DNA from: Nitrospira sp.
GTDB taxonomy: Bacteria; Nitrospirota; Nitrospiria; Nitrospirales; Nitrospiraceae
Direction of reading: 5' to 3'
Length of the DNA: 57,177 bases
Assembly: GCA_016788885.1 (NCBI GenBank)
Contig: JAEURX010000026.1
Coordinates: 1-57,177, forward strand
Shown here piece after piece: positions 16,635 through 25,576 of the stretch (the first letter of the stretch is position 1; every line of letters starts with the position of its first letter). The notes under the pieces were generated by a model, which was not told the origin of the DNA, did no database searches, and worked only from the letters and a program-made list of their open reading frames with translations. Both the position numbers and the translations under genes were made by a program.

Positions 16635-19139
16635 ATGACAAGTTCTCATACAGTGGCGCTCCGTCCTGCCATCAAAACAGAGCCTATTCCTCCTCATATC
16701 GTGGAGGAGATTGAGACATTCGAAGCCGAGGCGCATCGTGTCCTCGCAGGGGACCTCTCCACGGATATTTTCAAACCGTTCCGGCTGCAGTACGGCATTT
16801 ACGGTCAGCGCCAGCCGGGCGTCCAGATGTTCCGCATCAAAATTCCGTTCGGTGGCCTGACGGCCAATCAAGTGCGGCGGGTTGCCGAGTTGACCGACCA
16901 ATTTGCCACCGGTGTGGGCCACGTGACCACGCGGCAGGATATCCAGTTGCATTTTGTGGAACTCACGCACGTGTCCGAAATGATGCGATTGCTGGCTGCC
17001 GTGGGGCTCACGACGCGCGAGGCCTGTGCCAATACGGTCCGGAATGTCACTGCGTGTCACCTGGCCGGGGTTTGCCAGGGAGAGGTATTCGATGTGACGC
17101 CGTATGCAAAGACGGTGGCCTATCATCTGTTGCGTAATCCGCTGAACCAGAGTATGCCGCGGAAATTCAAGATTGCGCTCTCCGGCTGTCGCCAGGATTG
17201 TGCGTTGACCCCCATTCACGACATCGGCCTGCTGGCTGCCAAACGGGCGGACGGCACGCTCGGCTTTCGAATGGTGGTGGGCGGAGGACTGGGTTCGACC
17301 CCGCGGATGGCCCAGGTGCTCAGAGAGTTTACGCCGATGGAGGAACTGTTGCCGAGCATCGAGGCGGTCATCAAGGTGTTCGACACCCTCGGCAACCGGA
17401 AGAATCGTAACAAAGCGCGGATGAAGTTCGTGATTGAGAAGCTCGGCTTCGAGGAGTTCAAGCGTCGGTGGGAAGCGGCATACGCGGCTATGGGGTACGC
17501 GGTGCCGACACATGAGCCGATCAAGTTATTGGAGTATGCCGATGCACCGCCATTGATTATGCCGACCAAGGCGCCGGTTGGTTCAGCCGGAAACGGCAAT
17601 GGAAACGGAAATGGCAATGGACACGGTTCGGTGGGAAGCTCGCGCAATGGGCAGGAGACTGCTTTCCATGCCTGGAAGCGGACCAATGTGGTGCCGCAAC
17701 GTCAGGCAGGATTTTCCACCGCGGCCATCAAGCTTCCGATGGGTGACCTCACGGCCGATCAAATGTGGGCGGTCGCTGATCTGGCTGAGCGCTACTCCAA
17801 TGGAAATATCCGCACCACCATCAATCAGAACATGGTGATCCGCTGGATCCCCGAGTCCCGCTTGGAAGCCTTTCATGGTGAGCTCGTGGCGCACAGCCTG
17901 GGCGATCCCGGTGCCGAGTTGGTCGAAGACATCATTGCCTGCCCTGGGACGGACACCTGCGGATTGGGCATCACCTCGTCAAAGGGCATGGCCCGCGCAC
18001 TGGCAGAAGTGTTTCCCGCCGGTCAGGTGCCGGAAGATTTGCGCGATGTCAGCGTCAAGATCAGCGGCTGCCACAATTCATGCGCGCAGCACCACATTGC
18101 GACCATCGGGTTGCACGGGGTCGGGAAGCGTCTCGGGGAGCATACGGCGCCGCACTACGAACTGCACCTCGGCGGGCACGTGGATGGTACGCCGAAGATC
18201 GGGCAGTTGGCCGTCAAGTTGCCCGCGAAAAGCGTCCCTGCAGCCGTGCGCCATCTTGTGGACGTGTATCGCCGTGATCGTACGACCGGCGAGAGTCTGC
18301 AATCGTTTATCGGCCGGGTGGGGAAACATGTGCTCAAGGACGAGCTGATTCCTTACACCTTCGTGCCGCCCTATGAGCAGGATCCGACCTATTACTATGA
18401 TTGGGAAGGTGAGGCGGAATTCGTGCTCGAGGATCTGGGCCCCGGCGAGTGCGCGGGTGGTGCCCTGGAAATGATCGATGACCGCATGCTGGAGGCCGAT
18501 CAGGAGCTCTATCAGGCGAAATTGCTGGTCGAGAAGCATCAATACGCCTTGTCGGTCAACAAGTCGTATCGAGCCGTGCTGGCTGCGGCCAAGGGGCTGT
18601 TGGTGACCGAGGGACTGGACCCCGCAACCGATGCGGAAACGTTCCAGGAATTTGATCAGCGGTTGGCGAGCAAGGGCATCGTGCCGGCCACGTACGCCAA
18701 CCTTGGCGCACAAGTCGGAGATCTGGGTTCCAAAGATGCCAGCGCCGCGGAGGCCACAGAGAAGATGGCCTTTGCCAAGAGATTCCTCGCGGTCTGCCGG
18801 GCGGCCACGGAGCAAATGGGAAAGGATCTCAAATTAGCTCAAGTCAAAGAGGAAGTGTTGCCGACTCCGCCTCCAAGCGTTGCGCCGGCCGCGCCGGTGT
18901 CGACGGCACCGGTGTACGACTTGCGCGGCGTCGCGTGTCCGATGAATTATGTGAAGACCAAACTCAAGCTCGAGATGATGGATAACGGCGAGCGACTCGA
19001 AGTGTGGCTCGACGCCGGAGAGCCGATTCGGAATGTGCCCATGAGTTTGCGGAACGATGGGCACAAGATTCTCGAAGAAGGGCCGTTGGAGGCCGAGGCC
19101 AAGCATTTCAAAATTCTCGTGGAAAAAGTCGAGGGGTAA
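16635..19139 (+). CDS. Ferredoxin-type sulfite (nitrite) reductase fused to a TusA-like domain
   Basis: Residues 1-590 are a siroheme/4Fe-4S reductase built of two homologous halves. The C-terminal half has the cluster ligands C436-x5-C442 and C479-x3-C483. The N-terminal half also keeps cysteines at both places (C141-x5-C147, C185-x3-C189), which canonical assimilatory enzymes usually lose. A low-complexity Gly/Asn linker (about 316-330) joins the halves. Residues ~600-740 are helical and HEPN-like. Residues ~760-834 are a TusA/SirA-like sulfur-carrier domain (YDLRGVACPMNYVKTKLKLE, Cys768). The enzyme should reduce sulfite to sulfide in the cytoplasm; context favours sulfite over nitrite. 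The TusA domain could accept the product sulfur. Confidence 0.85.
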   Translation: MTSSHTVALRPAIKTEPIPPHIVEEIETFEAEAHRVLAGDLSTDIFKPFRLQYGIYGQRQPGVQMFRIKIPFGGLTANQVRRVAELTDQFATGVGHVTTRQDIQLHFVELTHVSEMMRLLAAVGLTTREACANTVRNVTACHLAGVCQGEVFDVTPYAKTVAYHLLRNPLNQSMPRKFKIALSGCRQDCALTPIHDIGLLAAKRADGTLGFRMVVGGGLGSTPRMAQVLREFTPMEELLPSIEAVIKVFDTLGNRKNRNKARMKFVIEKLGFEEFKRRWEAAYAAMGYAVPTHEPIKLLEYADAPPLIMPTKAPVGSAGNGNGNGNGNGHGSVGSSRNGQETAFHAWKRTNVVPQRQAGFSTAAIKLPMGDLTADQMWAVADLAERYSNGNIRTTINQNMVIRWIPESRLEAFHGELVAHSLGDPGAELVEDIIACPGTDTCGLGITSSKGMARALAEVFPAGQVPEDLRDVSVKISGCHNSCAQHHIATIGLHGVGKRLGEHTAPHYELHLGGHVDGTPKIGQLAVKLPAKSVPAAVRHLVDVYRRDRTTGESLQSFIGRVGKHVLKDELIPYTFVPPYEQDPTYYYDWEGEAEFVLEDLGPGECAGGALEMIDDRMLEADQELYQAKLLVEKHQYALSVNKSYRAVLAAAKGLLVTEGLDPATDAETFQEFDQRLASKGIVPATYANLGAQVGDLGSKDASAAEATEKMAFAKRFLAVCRAATEQMGKDLKLAQVKEEVLPTPPPSVAPAAPVSTAPVYDLRGVACPMNYVKTKLKLEMMDNGERLEVWLDAGEPIRNVPMSLRNDGHKILEEGPLEAEAKHFKILVEKVEG

Positions 19140-19148
19140 GGAAACACC

Positions 19149-19880
19149 GTGGCGGAATTAGGGAGCGGCCAACGCGCCATCGATCGTCCGACGGACGAGG
19201 CGCTGAAATCACTGAGCGATTCGTTCGAGGCCAAGCAGCCGTGGGAGGTGCTGGAGTACGCATTGAACACGTATCGGCACCGGATCGTGTTGGCGTGTAG
19301 TTTCGGAGCGGAGGACGTCGCGCTCGTGGATATGGTGCATCGCATCGATCCCGAGGCGCCGCTGTTTTACCTCGATACTGATTTTCTGTTTCCCGAAACA
19401 CTCGAGGTGCGCGACCGCATTGTGGCGCGCTATGGGTTGAAGCCCGCTCAGGTGGTTCGCATGAAACCGCTGTTGACGCCGGAGCAGCAGGTCGAGCAGC
19501 ACGGCGAGGCCCTCTGGGCCAGCAAGCCCGATCAGTGTTGTGAGATCAGGAAGATTGAACCGTTGACCCGCGTGTTGTCTCGGTACAGTGCCTGGATCAC
19601 CGGGATCAGAAGGGATCAGGCTCCGACGCGGGCCAATGCCGGGTTGATCGAGTGGGACAAGAAGTTCAATTTAATCAAGGTCAATCCATTGGCGCGCTGG
19701 ACCAGCGAGCAAGTCTGGATGTATCTCCAGCTCCACGAAGTCCCGTATAACCAGCTGCACGACCGCAACTACCCCAGCATCGGGTGCACACATTGCACCG
19801 CGCCGGTCCTTCCGGGCGACGATCCGCGTTCTGGTCGGTGGAAGAATTTCGGCAAGACCGAGTGCGGGCTGCACAAATAA
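19149..19880 (+). CDS. cysH: Adenylylsulfate (APS) reductase
   Basis: This 243-residue enzyme reduces APS to sulfite with thioredoxin. It has CSFGAEDVAL and LDTDFLFPET of the nucleotide-binding fold, PDQCCEIRKIEPL, and IGCTHCTAPV. The paired cysteines CC and CxxC are the 4Fe-4S ligands that mark APS-using reductases rather than PAPS reductases. The catalytic cysteine is in the C-terminal ECGLH. The GTG start at 19149 is preceded by AAGGA. It lies 9 bases after the sulfite reductase, so product and consumer are encoded together. Confidence 0.93.
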   Translation: MAELGSGQRAIDRPTDEALKSLSDSFEAKQPWEVLEYALNTYRHRIVLACSFGAEDVALVDMVHRIDPEAPLFYLDTDFLFPETLEVRDRIVARYGLKPAQVVRMKPLLTPEQQVEQHGEALWASKPDQCCEIRKIEPLTRVLSRYSAWITGIRRDQAPTRANAGLIEWDKKFNLIKVNPLARWTSEQVWMYLQLHEVPYNQLHDRNYPSIGCTHCTAPVLPGDDPRSGRWKNFGKTECGLHK

Positions 19881-19921
19881 CATCATCGTCACCCTGACAT
19901 CGAGAAGGTTACCAACGATCC

Positions 19922-20977
19922 ATGCAACATCTGCTCGCTAAAGTCGCCAAGGGCCAAAAAACGTCCAAAGATCTGACCTGGGAAGAAGCCAAGCAGGCCA
20001 TGCGTTTGATGATTGAAGGGACAGCAACGTCGGCGCAGGTCGGTGCGTTCCTCACGGCTATGCGGTTCAAGTCCGAGTCCGTCACGGAGCTGGCGGCGTT
20101 TACCGCCACCGCGCGGCAATATGTCCCGCCCGTGCCGGTGCGTGCCGGGCTGGGGGTCGTGGATGTGCCGGTCTATGCCGGCAAGCGCGAAACGTTTCAC
20201 GCCATCGTGCCTGCTGCGATTGTCGCGGCTGCAGCCGGGGCGGTGTTGTTGCTCCATGGCGTGGACGGCCCGCCTGACCGACAGGGTGTGTCGTCGGTGT
20301 TGAAGCTGCTGGGCATTCCGGTTGATCTCACCGCCAAGCTGGTCGGGCTGGAATTGGAGAAGAAGGGCGTGGCCTACCTGGATCTGGCCCTGTATCACCC
20401 GCCCGTCAGCCGGTTTCTGGAAATGCGGCAGGAATTAGGAGTGCGCAACTTTTTCCACCCGGTGGCGCGGATGCTCAACCCTACTCGGGCCGGTTCCCAG
20501 GTGATCGGTTTGTCGCATCCGCCGTATTTTGAAAAGACGGTTGAGGCCTTGCGCATGCTGAGCTGTCCGCGTGCGCTGGTCATTCGCGGGGTCGAGGGCG
20601 ACCCGGAACTGTCGATCGGGAACACGACACGGCTGTTGGAGCTCAAGGGGGAGCGCATCACGCCCTTCACGTTCCAACCCAAGGATGCGGGACTGACGAT
20701 GGCGACGTTTCGGGAAATGGCCGGGTTCCCGGCCGAACAGCGTGACCGTGAGGCTGACCTGATCAAGCGAATCATCGCCAACGACATACAGGGCGGGCAA
20801 CGAGACTGGGTGTTGCTCAATGCGGCCATGCTGCTGTATGCGGCAGGCAAGGGGACCTCGATTGCGGGAAATCTGGCCACCGCTCGGCAGGCGCTCGAGT
20901 CCGGGCAGGCCAAGGCCAAACTGGCCGAGCTGAGTGCAGGCGCCGGAACGGTGCCCAAAGTCGGTCTTTCGGCATAA
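19922..20977 (+). CDS. TrpD-like (anthranilate phosphoribosyltransferase family) protein in the sulfur operon
   Basis: The 351-residue product has the fold of glycosyltransferase family 3: an N-terminal helical domain ([22 protein letters not shown]) and a phosphoribosyl-binding core. The TrpD Gly-rich loop region (GTGGD) is replaced by [10 protein letters not shown], and NxxG-type motifs are altered. It therefore belongs to the TrpD2/YbiB-like branch, whose members bind nucleic acids or have unknown activity, rather than to tryptophan synthesis. No other trp gene is nearby. It sits between cysH and cysD with short gaps. A role in sulfur assimilation is suggested only by that position. Confidence 0.8.
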   Translation: MQHLLAKVAKGQKTSKDLTWEEAKQAMRLMIEGTATSAQVGAFLTAMRFKSESVTELAAFTATARQYVPPVPVRAGLGVVDVPVYAGKRETFHAIVPAAIVAAAAGAVLLLHGVDGPPDRQGVSSVLKLLGIPVDLTAKLVGLELEKKGVAYLDLALYHPPVSRFLEMRQELGVRNFFHPVARMLNPTRAGSQVIGLSHPPYFEKTVEALRMLSCPRALVIRGVEGDPELSIGNTTRLLELKGERITPFTFQPKDAGLTMATFREMAGFPAEQRDREADLIKRIIANDIQGGQRDWVLLNAAMLLYAAGKGTSIAGNLATARQALESGQAKAKLAELSAGAGTVPKVGLSA

Positions 20978-20993
20978 TGAGAAGAGTGGAATT

Positions 20994-21791
20994 ATGAAGC
21001 ATCTACGTCAACTGGAAGACCAAAGCGTCTATATCCTTCGCGAAGCCTATAAGCATTTCAATCACCTCGCCATGCTGTGGTCGATGGGGAAGGATTCCAC
21101 CGTGCTGCTGTGGCTGGCCCGCAAGGCCTTTTTCGGGCATGTGCCGTTTCCGTTGTTGCATGTGGACACGAGCTACAAAATTCCGGCCATGATCGAGTAT
21201 CGCGACCGGATTGCCCGCGAATGGCGATTGAATCTGGTGGTGGGGCAGAATAAGGAAGCGCTGGCCGCCGGCATGAATCACACGCTGGGGCGAGACGTAT
21301 GCTGTACGGCCTTGAAGACCACGGCGATGAAGAATCTGGTCGAAGAAAAAGGGTACACCGGCATCATCCTCGGTGTGCGTGCGGATGAAGACAGTACCCG
21401 AGCCAAGGAACGGTACTTTTCGCCGCGAGACAAGCACGGGGATTGGGATTTTCGCGATCAGCCGCCGGAATTGTGGGACCAGTTCAAGACGACTTTTCCG
21501 CCGGGGACGCACATCCGCATTCATCCGCTCCTGGATTGGACCGAGATCAACATCTGGGAGTACATCAAGCACGAAAACATTCCCTTCATGGATCTGTACC
21601 TCGACCGTGGCGACGGGACCCGCTATCGCAGTCTGGGTTGCGCGCCCTGTACCACGCCGATCCGGTCGACGGCGAAGACGGTCGATGAGATCATCGATGA
21701 ACTCCGTGCGACCAATGTGGCGGAACGGGCCGGTCGCGCGCAGGATGCGGGGCGAGGCATGGAGATGCTTCGTAAGAAGGGATACATGTAA
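20994..21791 (+). CDS. cysD: Sulfate adenylyltransferase subunit 2
   Basis: CysD is the ATP-sulfurylase catalytic subunit that forms APS from ATP and sulfate, driven by the CysN GTPase. Family signatures include the N-type ATP-pyrophosphatase loop [48 protein letters not shown] and [11 protein letters not shown] start at the ATG at 20994, which begins the usual [18 protein letters not shown]. The frame opens earlier inside the previous gene. The 265-residue length is slightly short of the usual ~300. Confidence 0.95.
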   Translation: MKHLRQLEDQSVYILREAYKHFNHLAMLWSMGKDSTVLLWLARKAFFGHVPFPLLHVDTSYKIPAMIEYRDRIAREWRLNLVVGQNKEALAAGMNHTLGRDVCCTALKTTAMKNLVEEKGYTGIILGVRADEDSTRAKERYFSPRDKHGDWDFRDQPPELWDQFKTTFPPGTHIRIHPLLDWTEINIWEYIKHENIPFMDLYLDRGDGTRYRSLGCAPCTTPIRSTAKTVDEIIDELRATNVAERAGRAQDAGRGMEMLRKKGYM

Positions 21792-21873
21792 GGCACGTGC
21801 GAACGCTGGAGTTCCGCGGGCACGCGCAGCCATGACCATTGAGCAACCGAAGGTGTGTTGAACGAGTAACGCT

Positions 21874-23721
21874 ATGACACAGCACGATCAACGTAAGTCG
21901 CAGGAAAGTTTGAATATCGTCATCGTGGGGCATGTCGACCATGGAAAATCCACGCTGGTGGGCCGGCTCTATGCCGATACCGGTTCGTTGCCTGAAGGCA
22001 AATTGGAAAAGGTGCAGGCGATCTGCCGCCAACAGGGCAAGGAATTCGAGTATGCGTTCCTCTTCGACGCCTTTCTGGAAGAGCAAGAGCAGGGGATTAC
22101 GATCGACACGGCCCGCACGTTTTTTATTTGGAACGAGCGGCAGTACATCATCATCGACGCCCCGGGGCATAAAGAGTTCCTGAAAAACATGATCTCGGGA
22201 GCGGCTCGCGCCGAAGCGGCCTTGTTGCTGATCGATGCCGTGGAAGGCGTGCGTGAGCAATCCAAGAAGCACGGGTATCTGCTGTCCCTGTTGGGCGTGA
22301 CGCAGTTTGCGGTCGTCGTCAACAAGATGGATCTGGTCGGTTATCGACAGGATGTGTTTGACGGCATCGAAAAAGAATATCGGGAGTTTCTGGGGCAGTT
22401 CCGGGCCGTGCCGCAGCAGATGATCCCGGTCAGTGCCAAGATGGGCGACAATATCGCGGTTCGCAGCCGCCACATGAATTGGTATCAGGGGCCCACGGTG
22501 CTGGACACACTCGCGCTCTTCAAGAAGGAGCAAGTGCGTTCCGAGCAACCCCTTCGATTCCCGTTGCAGGATGTGTACAAGTTCGATGCCCGGCGGATCT
22601 TGGCCGGCCGCATTACCGCCGGTCGGCTGAAGGTCGGTGACCACCTGGTGTTTTCTCCATCCAACAAAACGGCGATTGTGCAATCGATCGAGGGATTCAA
22701 CGTCGATCCGCCATCGAGTGAGGCCCAGGCCGGACAATCGGTCGGGATCACGCTCGACGAACAAATTTTTGTGGAGCGCGGAGAGATCGCGTCGCACCGG
22801 GATTCGGTGCCGCTGGTTTCTACCGTGGTCCGGGTGAACTTGTTCTGGATGGGACGGCGTCCGCTGGAGAAGGGACGCAAATACACCCTTCGATTGGCCA
22901 CGAGGGAGGTTGCCTGTGAGGTGGCCACAATCCATCGGATTATCGATACGGCAGATTTGGCCCAACTTCAGGAGAGCCAGTCGGTAGCCAAGAACCAGGT
23001 GGCTGAGGTGACTCTGCGGGTCAAGTCGCCGATCGCGTTCGACCTTTCGTCTTCTTTCGAATCGACCGGTCGGTTCGTGTTGGTGGATGAGTATGACATT
23101 TCCGGCGGCGGCATCATCACCGAATTGCTACACGATGAACAGGAGGGACTTCGCGAGGAGGCACGTCAGCGGGAATACGCCTGGCTCACGGGAGACGTCC
23201 GTCCAGAAGATCGAGCCCTGCAGTATGGGCACCGGGCCGCTATTGTGCTCTTCACCGGATCGGCCCAGACAGGCAAGACCTTTCTGGCCCGTCGAGTCGA
23301 GGCCCTGCTGGTGGCCGATAGCCGGCATGCCTATCTGTTGGAGGGCGAGAACCTCTTGCAGGGATTGGATGCGGATTTGTCGGCGGCCGATCCTTCGTTC
23401 GCCTCCGAGCGAGTGCGTCGGTACGGTGAGGTTGCCAGGCTGTTGATTGATACGGGGCTCATTGTGGTGTCGACCAGCAAAACGTTCGGCATCAACTATC
23501 AACGCATGGCAGACATGATTCGGACCCTGGTCCAACCTGCTCCAGTGATCGCGGTGCACATGAGTCGAGTCGGAGAAGAGCCGCCGCCGAATACGGATCT
23601 GCATTTTGCGGGACCACAGGATTTCGATGCAGCCGCCCGGCAGATTGTTGAGGAACTGAAGCGGAAGGGTGTGTTGATTGAGCCCTCCGGGACCAGGTCC
23701 ACGATCCAGTATTCCATCTGA
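21874..23721 (+). CDS. cysNC: Sulfate adenylyltransferase subunit 1 fused to a divergent APS kinase domain
   Basis: Residues 1-~430 are the CysN GTPase, with [15 protein letters not shown] (G1), DAPGHKEF (G3) and NKMDLVG (G4), followed by EF-Tu-like beta barrels. Residues ~450-615 resemble APS kinase CysC. It keeps a P-loop ([13 protein letters not shown]) and an [14 protein letters not shown] segment, where typical kinases have LDGDNVRHGL. The RxENIRR stretch is reduced to [10 protein letters not shown] and the usual ITAFISPY is VSTSKTFG. Because the nearby CysH is of the APS type, PAPS is not needed for reduction. The kinase domain may be weak, regulatory or used for sulfation. Confidence 0.9.
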   Translation: MTQHDQRKSQESLNIVIVGHVDHGKSTLVGRLYADTGSLPEGKLEKVQAICRQQGKEFEYAFLFDAFLEEQEQGITIDTARTFFIWNERQYIIIDAPGHKEFLKNMISGAARAEAALLLIDAVEGVREQSKKHGYLLSLLGVTQFAVVVNKMDLVGYRQDVFDGIEKEYREFLGQFRAVPQQMIPVSAKMGDNIAVRSRHMNWYQGPTVLDTLALFKKEQVRSEQPLRFPLQDVYKFDARRILAGRITAGRLKVGDHLVFSPSNKTAIVQSIEGFNVDPPSSEAQAGQSVGITLDEQIFVERGEIASHRDSVPLVSTVVRVNLFWMGRRPLEKGRKYTLRLATREVACEVATIHRIIDTADLAQLQESQSVAKNQVAEVTLRVKSPIAFDLSSSFESTGRFVLVDEYDISGGGIITELLHDEQEGLREEARQREYAWLTGDVRPEDRALQYGHRAAIVLFTGSAQTGKTFLARRVEALLVADSRHAYLLEGENLLQGLDADLSAADPSFASERVRRYGEVARLLIDTGLIVVSTSKTFGINYQRMADMIRTLVQPAPVIAVHMSRVGEEPPPNTDLHFAGPQDFDAAARQIVEELKRKGVLIEPSGTRSTIQYSI

Positions 23722-23865
23722 GGAGAGAGGGTGACTCCAGGCCTGGTTGGTTCCGGCGACAGGCCGGGGCGTCGCTGCCGAGTTGTGCAGGGTCATCCCG
23801 AGGCTGTTTGACTCCATTCAAATCCCTGTGGTAGCGTCCTTCACCAACAATTTCGAGGACTTTTC

Positions 23866-24792
23866 ATGGCCATGGCTGCCGGCAAGGATCTCAAATCGAT
23901 CCTGACAAAACTCCAGTACTCCGACGACGCGAAAGTCGTGCAACAGATTACCGCGCAGATGAAGCAGGTGCAGGCTCGAATGGCCGGCATCAAGCGGAAG
24001 CTGGTGGTGATGAGCGGGAAAGGCGGAGTCGGAAAAAGCATGACCACCGTGAATCTCGCGTTGGCGTTCGCGCGACAGGGCGCGAAGGTCGGATTGCTCG
24101 ATGTGGATTTGAACGGGCCTTGCGTGCCGCGGATGATGGGCTTACATGGTCAATCACTGACCATGACCGCCGACGGGGCGTTGCCCCCGGTGGGGCCGCT
24201 CGGTATCAAGGTCGCTTCGATGGACTTCTTTCTCGGCGACGCCTCTCCTGTACGCTGGAAGGGACCGATGGATTTGAGTCCAGTCTGGCTGGGATTGATG
24301 GAAATGAACGTAATCCGTGAGTTCCTCGCCGACGTGGCGTGGGGCGAACTGGATTATCTGCTGGCCGACTTGCCGCCGGGGGCAGCGGCGGACAAACCGC
24401 CCGTCATTGCGGGGTTCATTCCCGATTTAGCCGGGGCCATTGTCGTGACGACACCGTCTGAGGTGGCGTCGGATGTGGTGCAGAAATCAGTCACCTACGC
24501 CCGGGACATGGGAATCCGGGTGCTGGGTATTGTGGAAAATATGAGCGAGTATCGGTGTCCTTCCTGCGGCGCCGAAAATGAGTTGTTCGAGGGAAATACC
24601 GAGGCCATGTGCGAGGTGCTGGACCTGCCGCTCCTCGGTCGTATTCCCTTCGATCGTACGCTCGCCAAGACATTCGACAAGGGGCAACCGCTTCTTGACC
24701 CCGACTATCCGACCATTCGGAAATATCAAGACATCGTTGGGCGGATTCAAGCGTTACTGGATTATAAAAAAGTCCTGGCGGAGAAGCTGTAG
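23866..24792 (+). CDS. mrp: Mrp/NBP35-family P-loop ATPase (Fe-S carrier)
   Basis: The 308-residue product has the deviant Walker A MSGKGGVGKSMTTVNLAL, the DVDLNGPCVPRMMG switch and DYLLADLPPGAAADK. VENMSEYRCPSCG carries the CxxC pair that holds a bridging 4Fe-4S cluster in ApbC/Mrp dimers. It lacks the N-terminal DUF59 domain of many bacterial Mrp proteins and has only a ~45-residue helical lead. The ATG at 23866 follows GAGGA. It is 25 bases from a zinc-ribbon/PCP_red gene, which suggests a joint role in cluster delivery (inference). Confidence 0.9.
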   Translation: MAMAAGKDLKSILTKLQYSDDAKVVQQITAQMKQVQARMAGIKRKLVVMSGKGGVGKSMTTVNLALAFARQGAKVGLLDVDLNGPCVPRMMGLHGQSLTMTADGALPPVGPLGIKVASMDFFLGDASPVRWKGPMDLSPVWLGLMEMNVIREFLADVAWGELDYLLADLPPGAAADKPPVIAGFIPDLAGAIVVTTPSEVASDVVQKSVTYARDMGIRVLGIVENMSEYRCPSCGAENELFEGNTEAMCEVLDLPLLGRIPFDRTLAKTFDKGQPLLDPDYPTIRKYQDIVGRIQALLDYKKVLAEKL

Positions 24793-24817
24793 CACACCGA
24801 CCTGGAAGGGGGATCTT

Positions 24818-25567
24818 ATGAAGTTCGTTTGCCTGAACTGCGAGACCTACATGACGTTTCAGAAGGTCGAAAAACCCGGTGAGGGCTCACTCGGTGTGTT
24901 CTTCGGCTGTCCATCCTGCGAAGCCAAGTTTTCGATGGTGACGAACCCCGGTGAGACCCAAATGGTCGCGTCCCTTGGCGTCAAGCTTGGAGGTCGAACA
25001 GAGACCGCAGAGCCATTCGAGATGACTCGGGGAACTCTGAAGGACGAGGCTCAGGCGGGTGCAGGTCAAATGGCGGCGTATCTCAATGAGAAGATCCAGG
25101 GTGGTCAACCGGCGACGGCAAAGCCTGCCGCCCCGGCGGCCAGCGGAGAGAAGACCAGCGGAGGATGCCCGTTCTCAGCCATGGTGGCTGAGATGGGGTT
25201 GACCTCGGGCGGGAAGCCGCAAAATGGAACCGGCGCCAGCGAATTTACCTGGACCCCGGATGCGACAGAAAAGCTGGAGCGTCTCCCGTCTTTTGTGAAG
25301 CCGATGGTGCAAAGTAGCGTGGAAGCCTTTGCGCGCAAGCATGGATACAAGACAATTACGCTGCAAGTCATGGATGACTCTAAGAACGATTCGCCAAACG
25401 GCATTGCCTGGACAAAGGATGCCGAGCAGCGCATGGATAATATCCCTGACTTTATCCGTCCTATGGCCAGACGGGAAATCGAGCGGATTGCCAAGGAGCG
25501 GGGCCTGGCCGAGATCACCGCGCAGGTGATGGACGAGGCCAAAGAGAAGTTTATGAAATTCATGTAG
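24818..25567 (+). CDS. Zinc-ribbon protein with two PCP_red-type domains
   Basis: The ATG at 24818 follows GAAGGGGG and gives 249 residues. The N-terminus has two CxxC pairs (C5-x2-C8, C31-x2-C34), a probable zinc ribbon. After a flexible Ala/Pro-rich linker come two copies of a ~45-residue helical unit: FTWTPDATEKLERLPSFVKP and IAWTKDAEQRMDNIPDFIRP, each continuing into E..A...G..xIT..V. This pattern matches the PCP_red domain found at the C-terminus of protochlorophyllide reductase subunit B. No chlorophyll genes are seen, so its role is unknown. It is coupled to the Mrp-type ATPase upstream and has a multi-repeat paralogue at 39682. Confidence 0.75.
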   Translation: MKFVCLNCETYMTFQKVEKPGEGSLGVFFGCPSCEAKFSMVTNPGETQMVASLGVKLGGRTETAEPFEMTRGTLKDEAQAGAGQMAAYLNEKIQGGQPATAKPAAPAASGEKTSGGCPFSAMVAEMGLTSGGKPQNGTGASEFTWTPDATEKLERLPSFVKPMVQSSVEAFARKHGYKTITLQVMDDSKNDSPNGIAWTKDAEQRMDNIPDFIRPMARREIERIAKERGLAEITAQVMDEAKEKFMKFM

Positions 25568-25576
25568 TGGGCATGC

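Noticed and set aside
16503-17513. Long minus-strand open frame opposite the sulfite reductase
   Set aside because: It is a shadow of a high-GC gene, has no motif and is antisense to conserved catalytic regions.
17590-17625. Short Gly/Asn-coding near-repeat inside the sulfite reductase gene as a mobile or CRISPR-like repeat
   Set aside because: The units are 6-base degenerate codon pairs in frame. They form a flexible protein linker.
21691-22965. 424-codon minus-strand open frame opposite cysD-cysN
   Set aside because: It spans two real genes and their gap in antisense, and its composition (many Arg/His/Gln) is typical of shadow frames.
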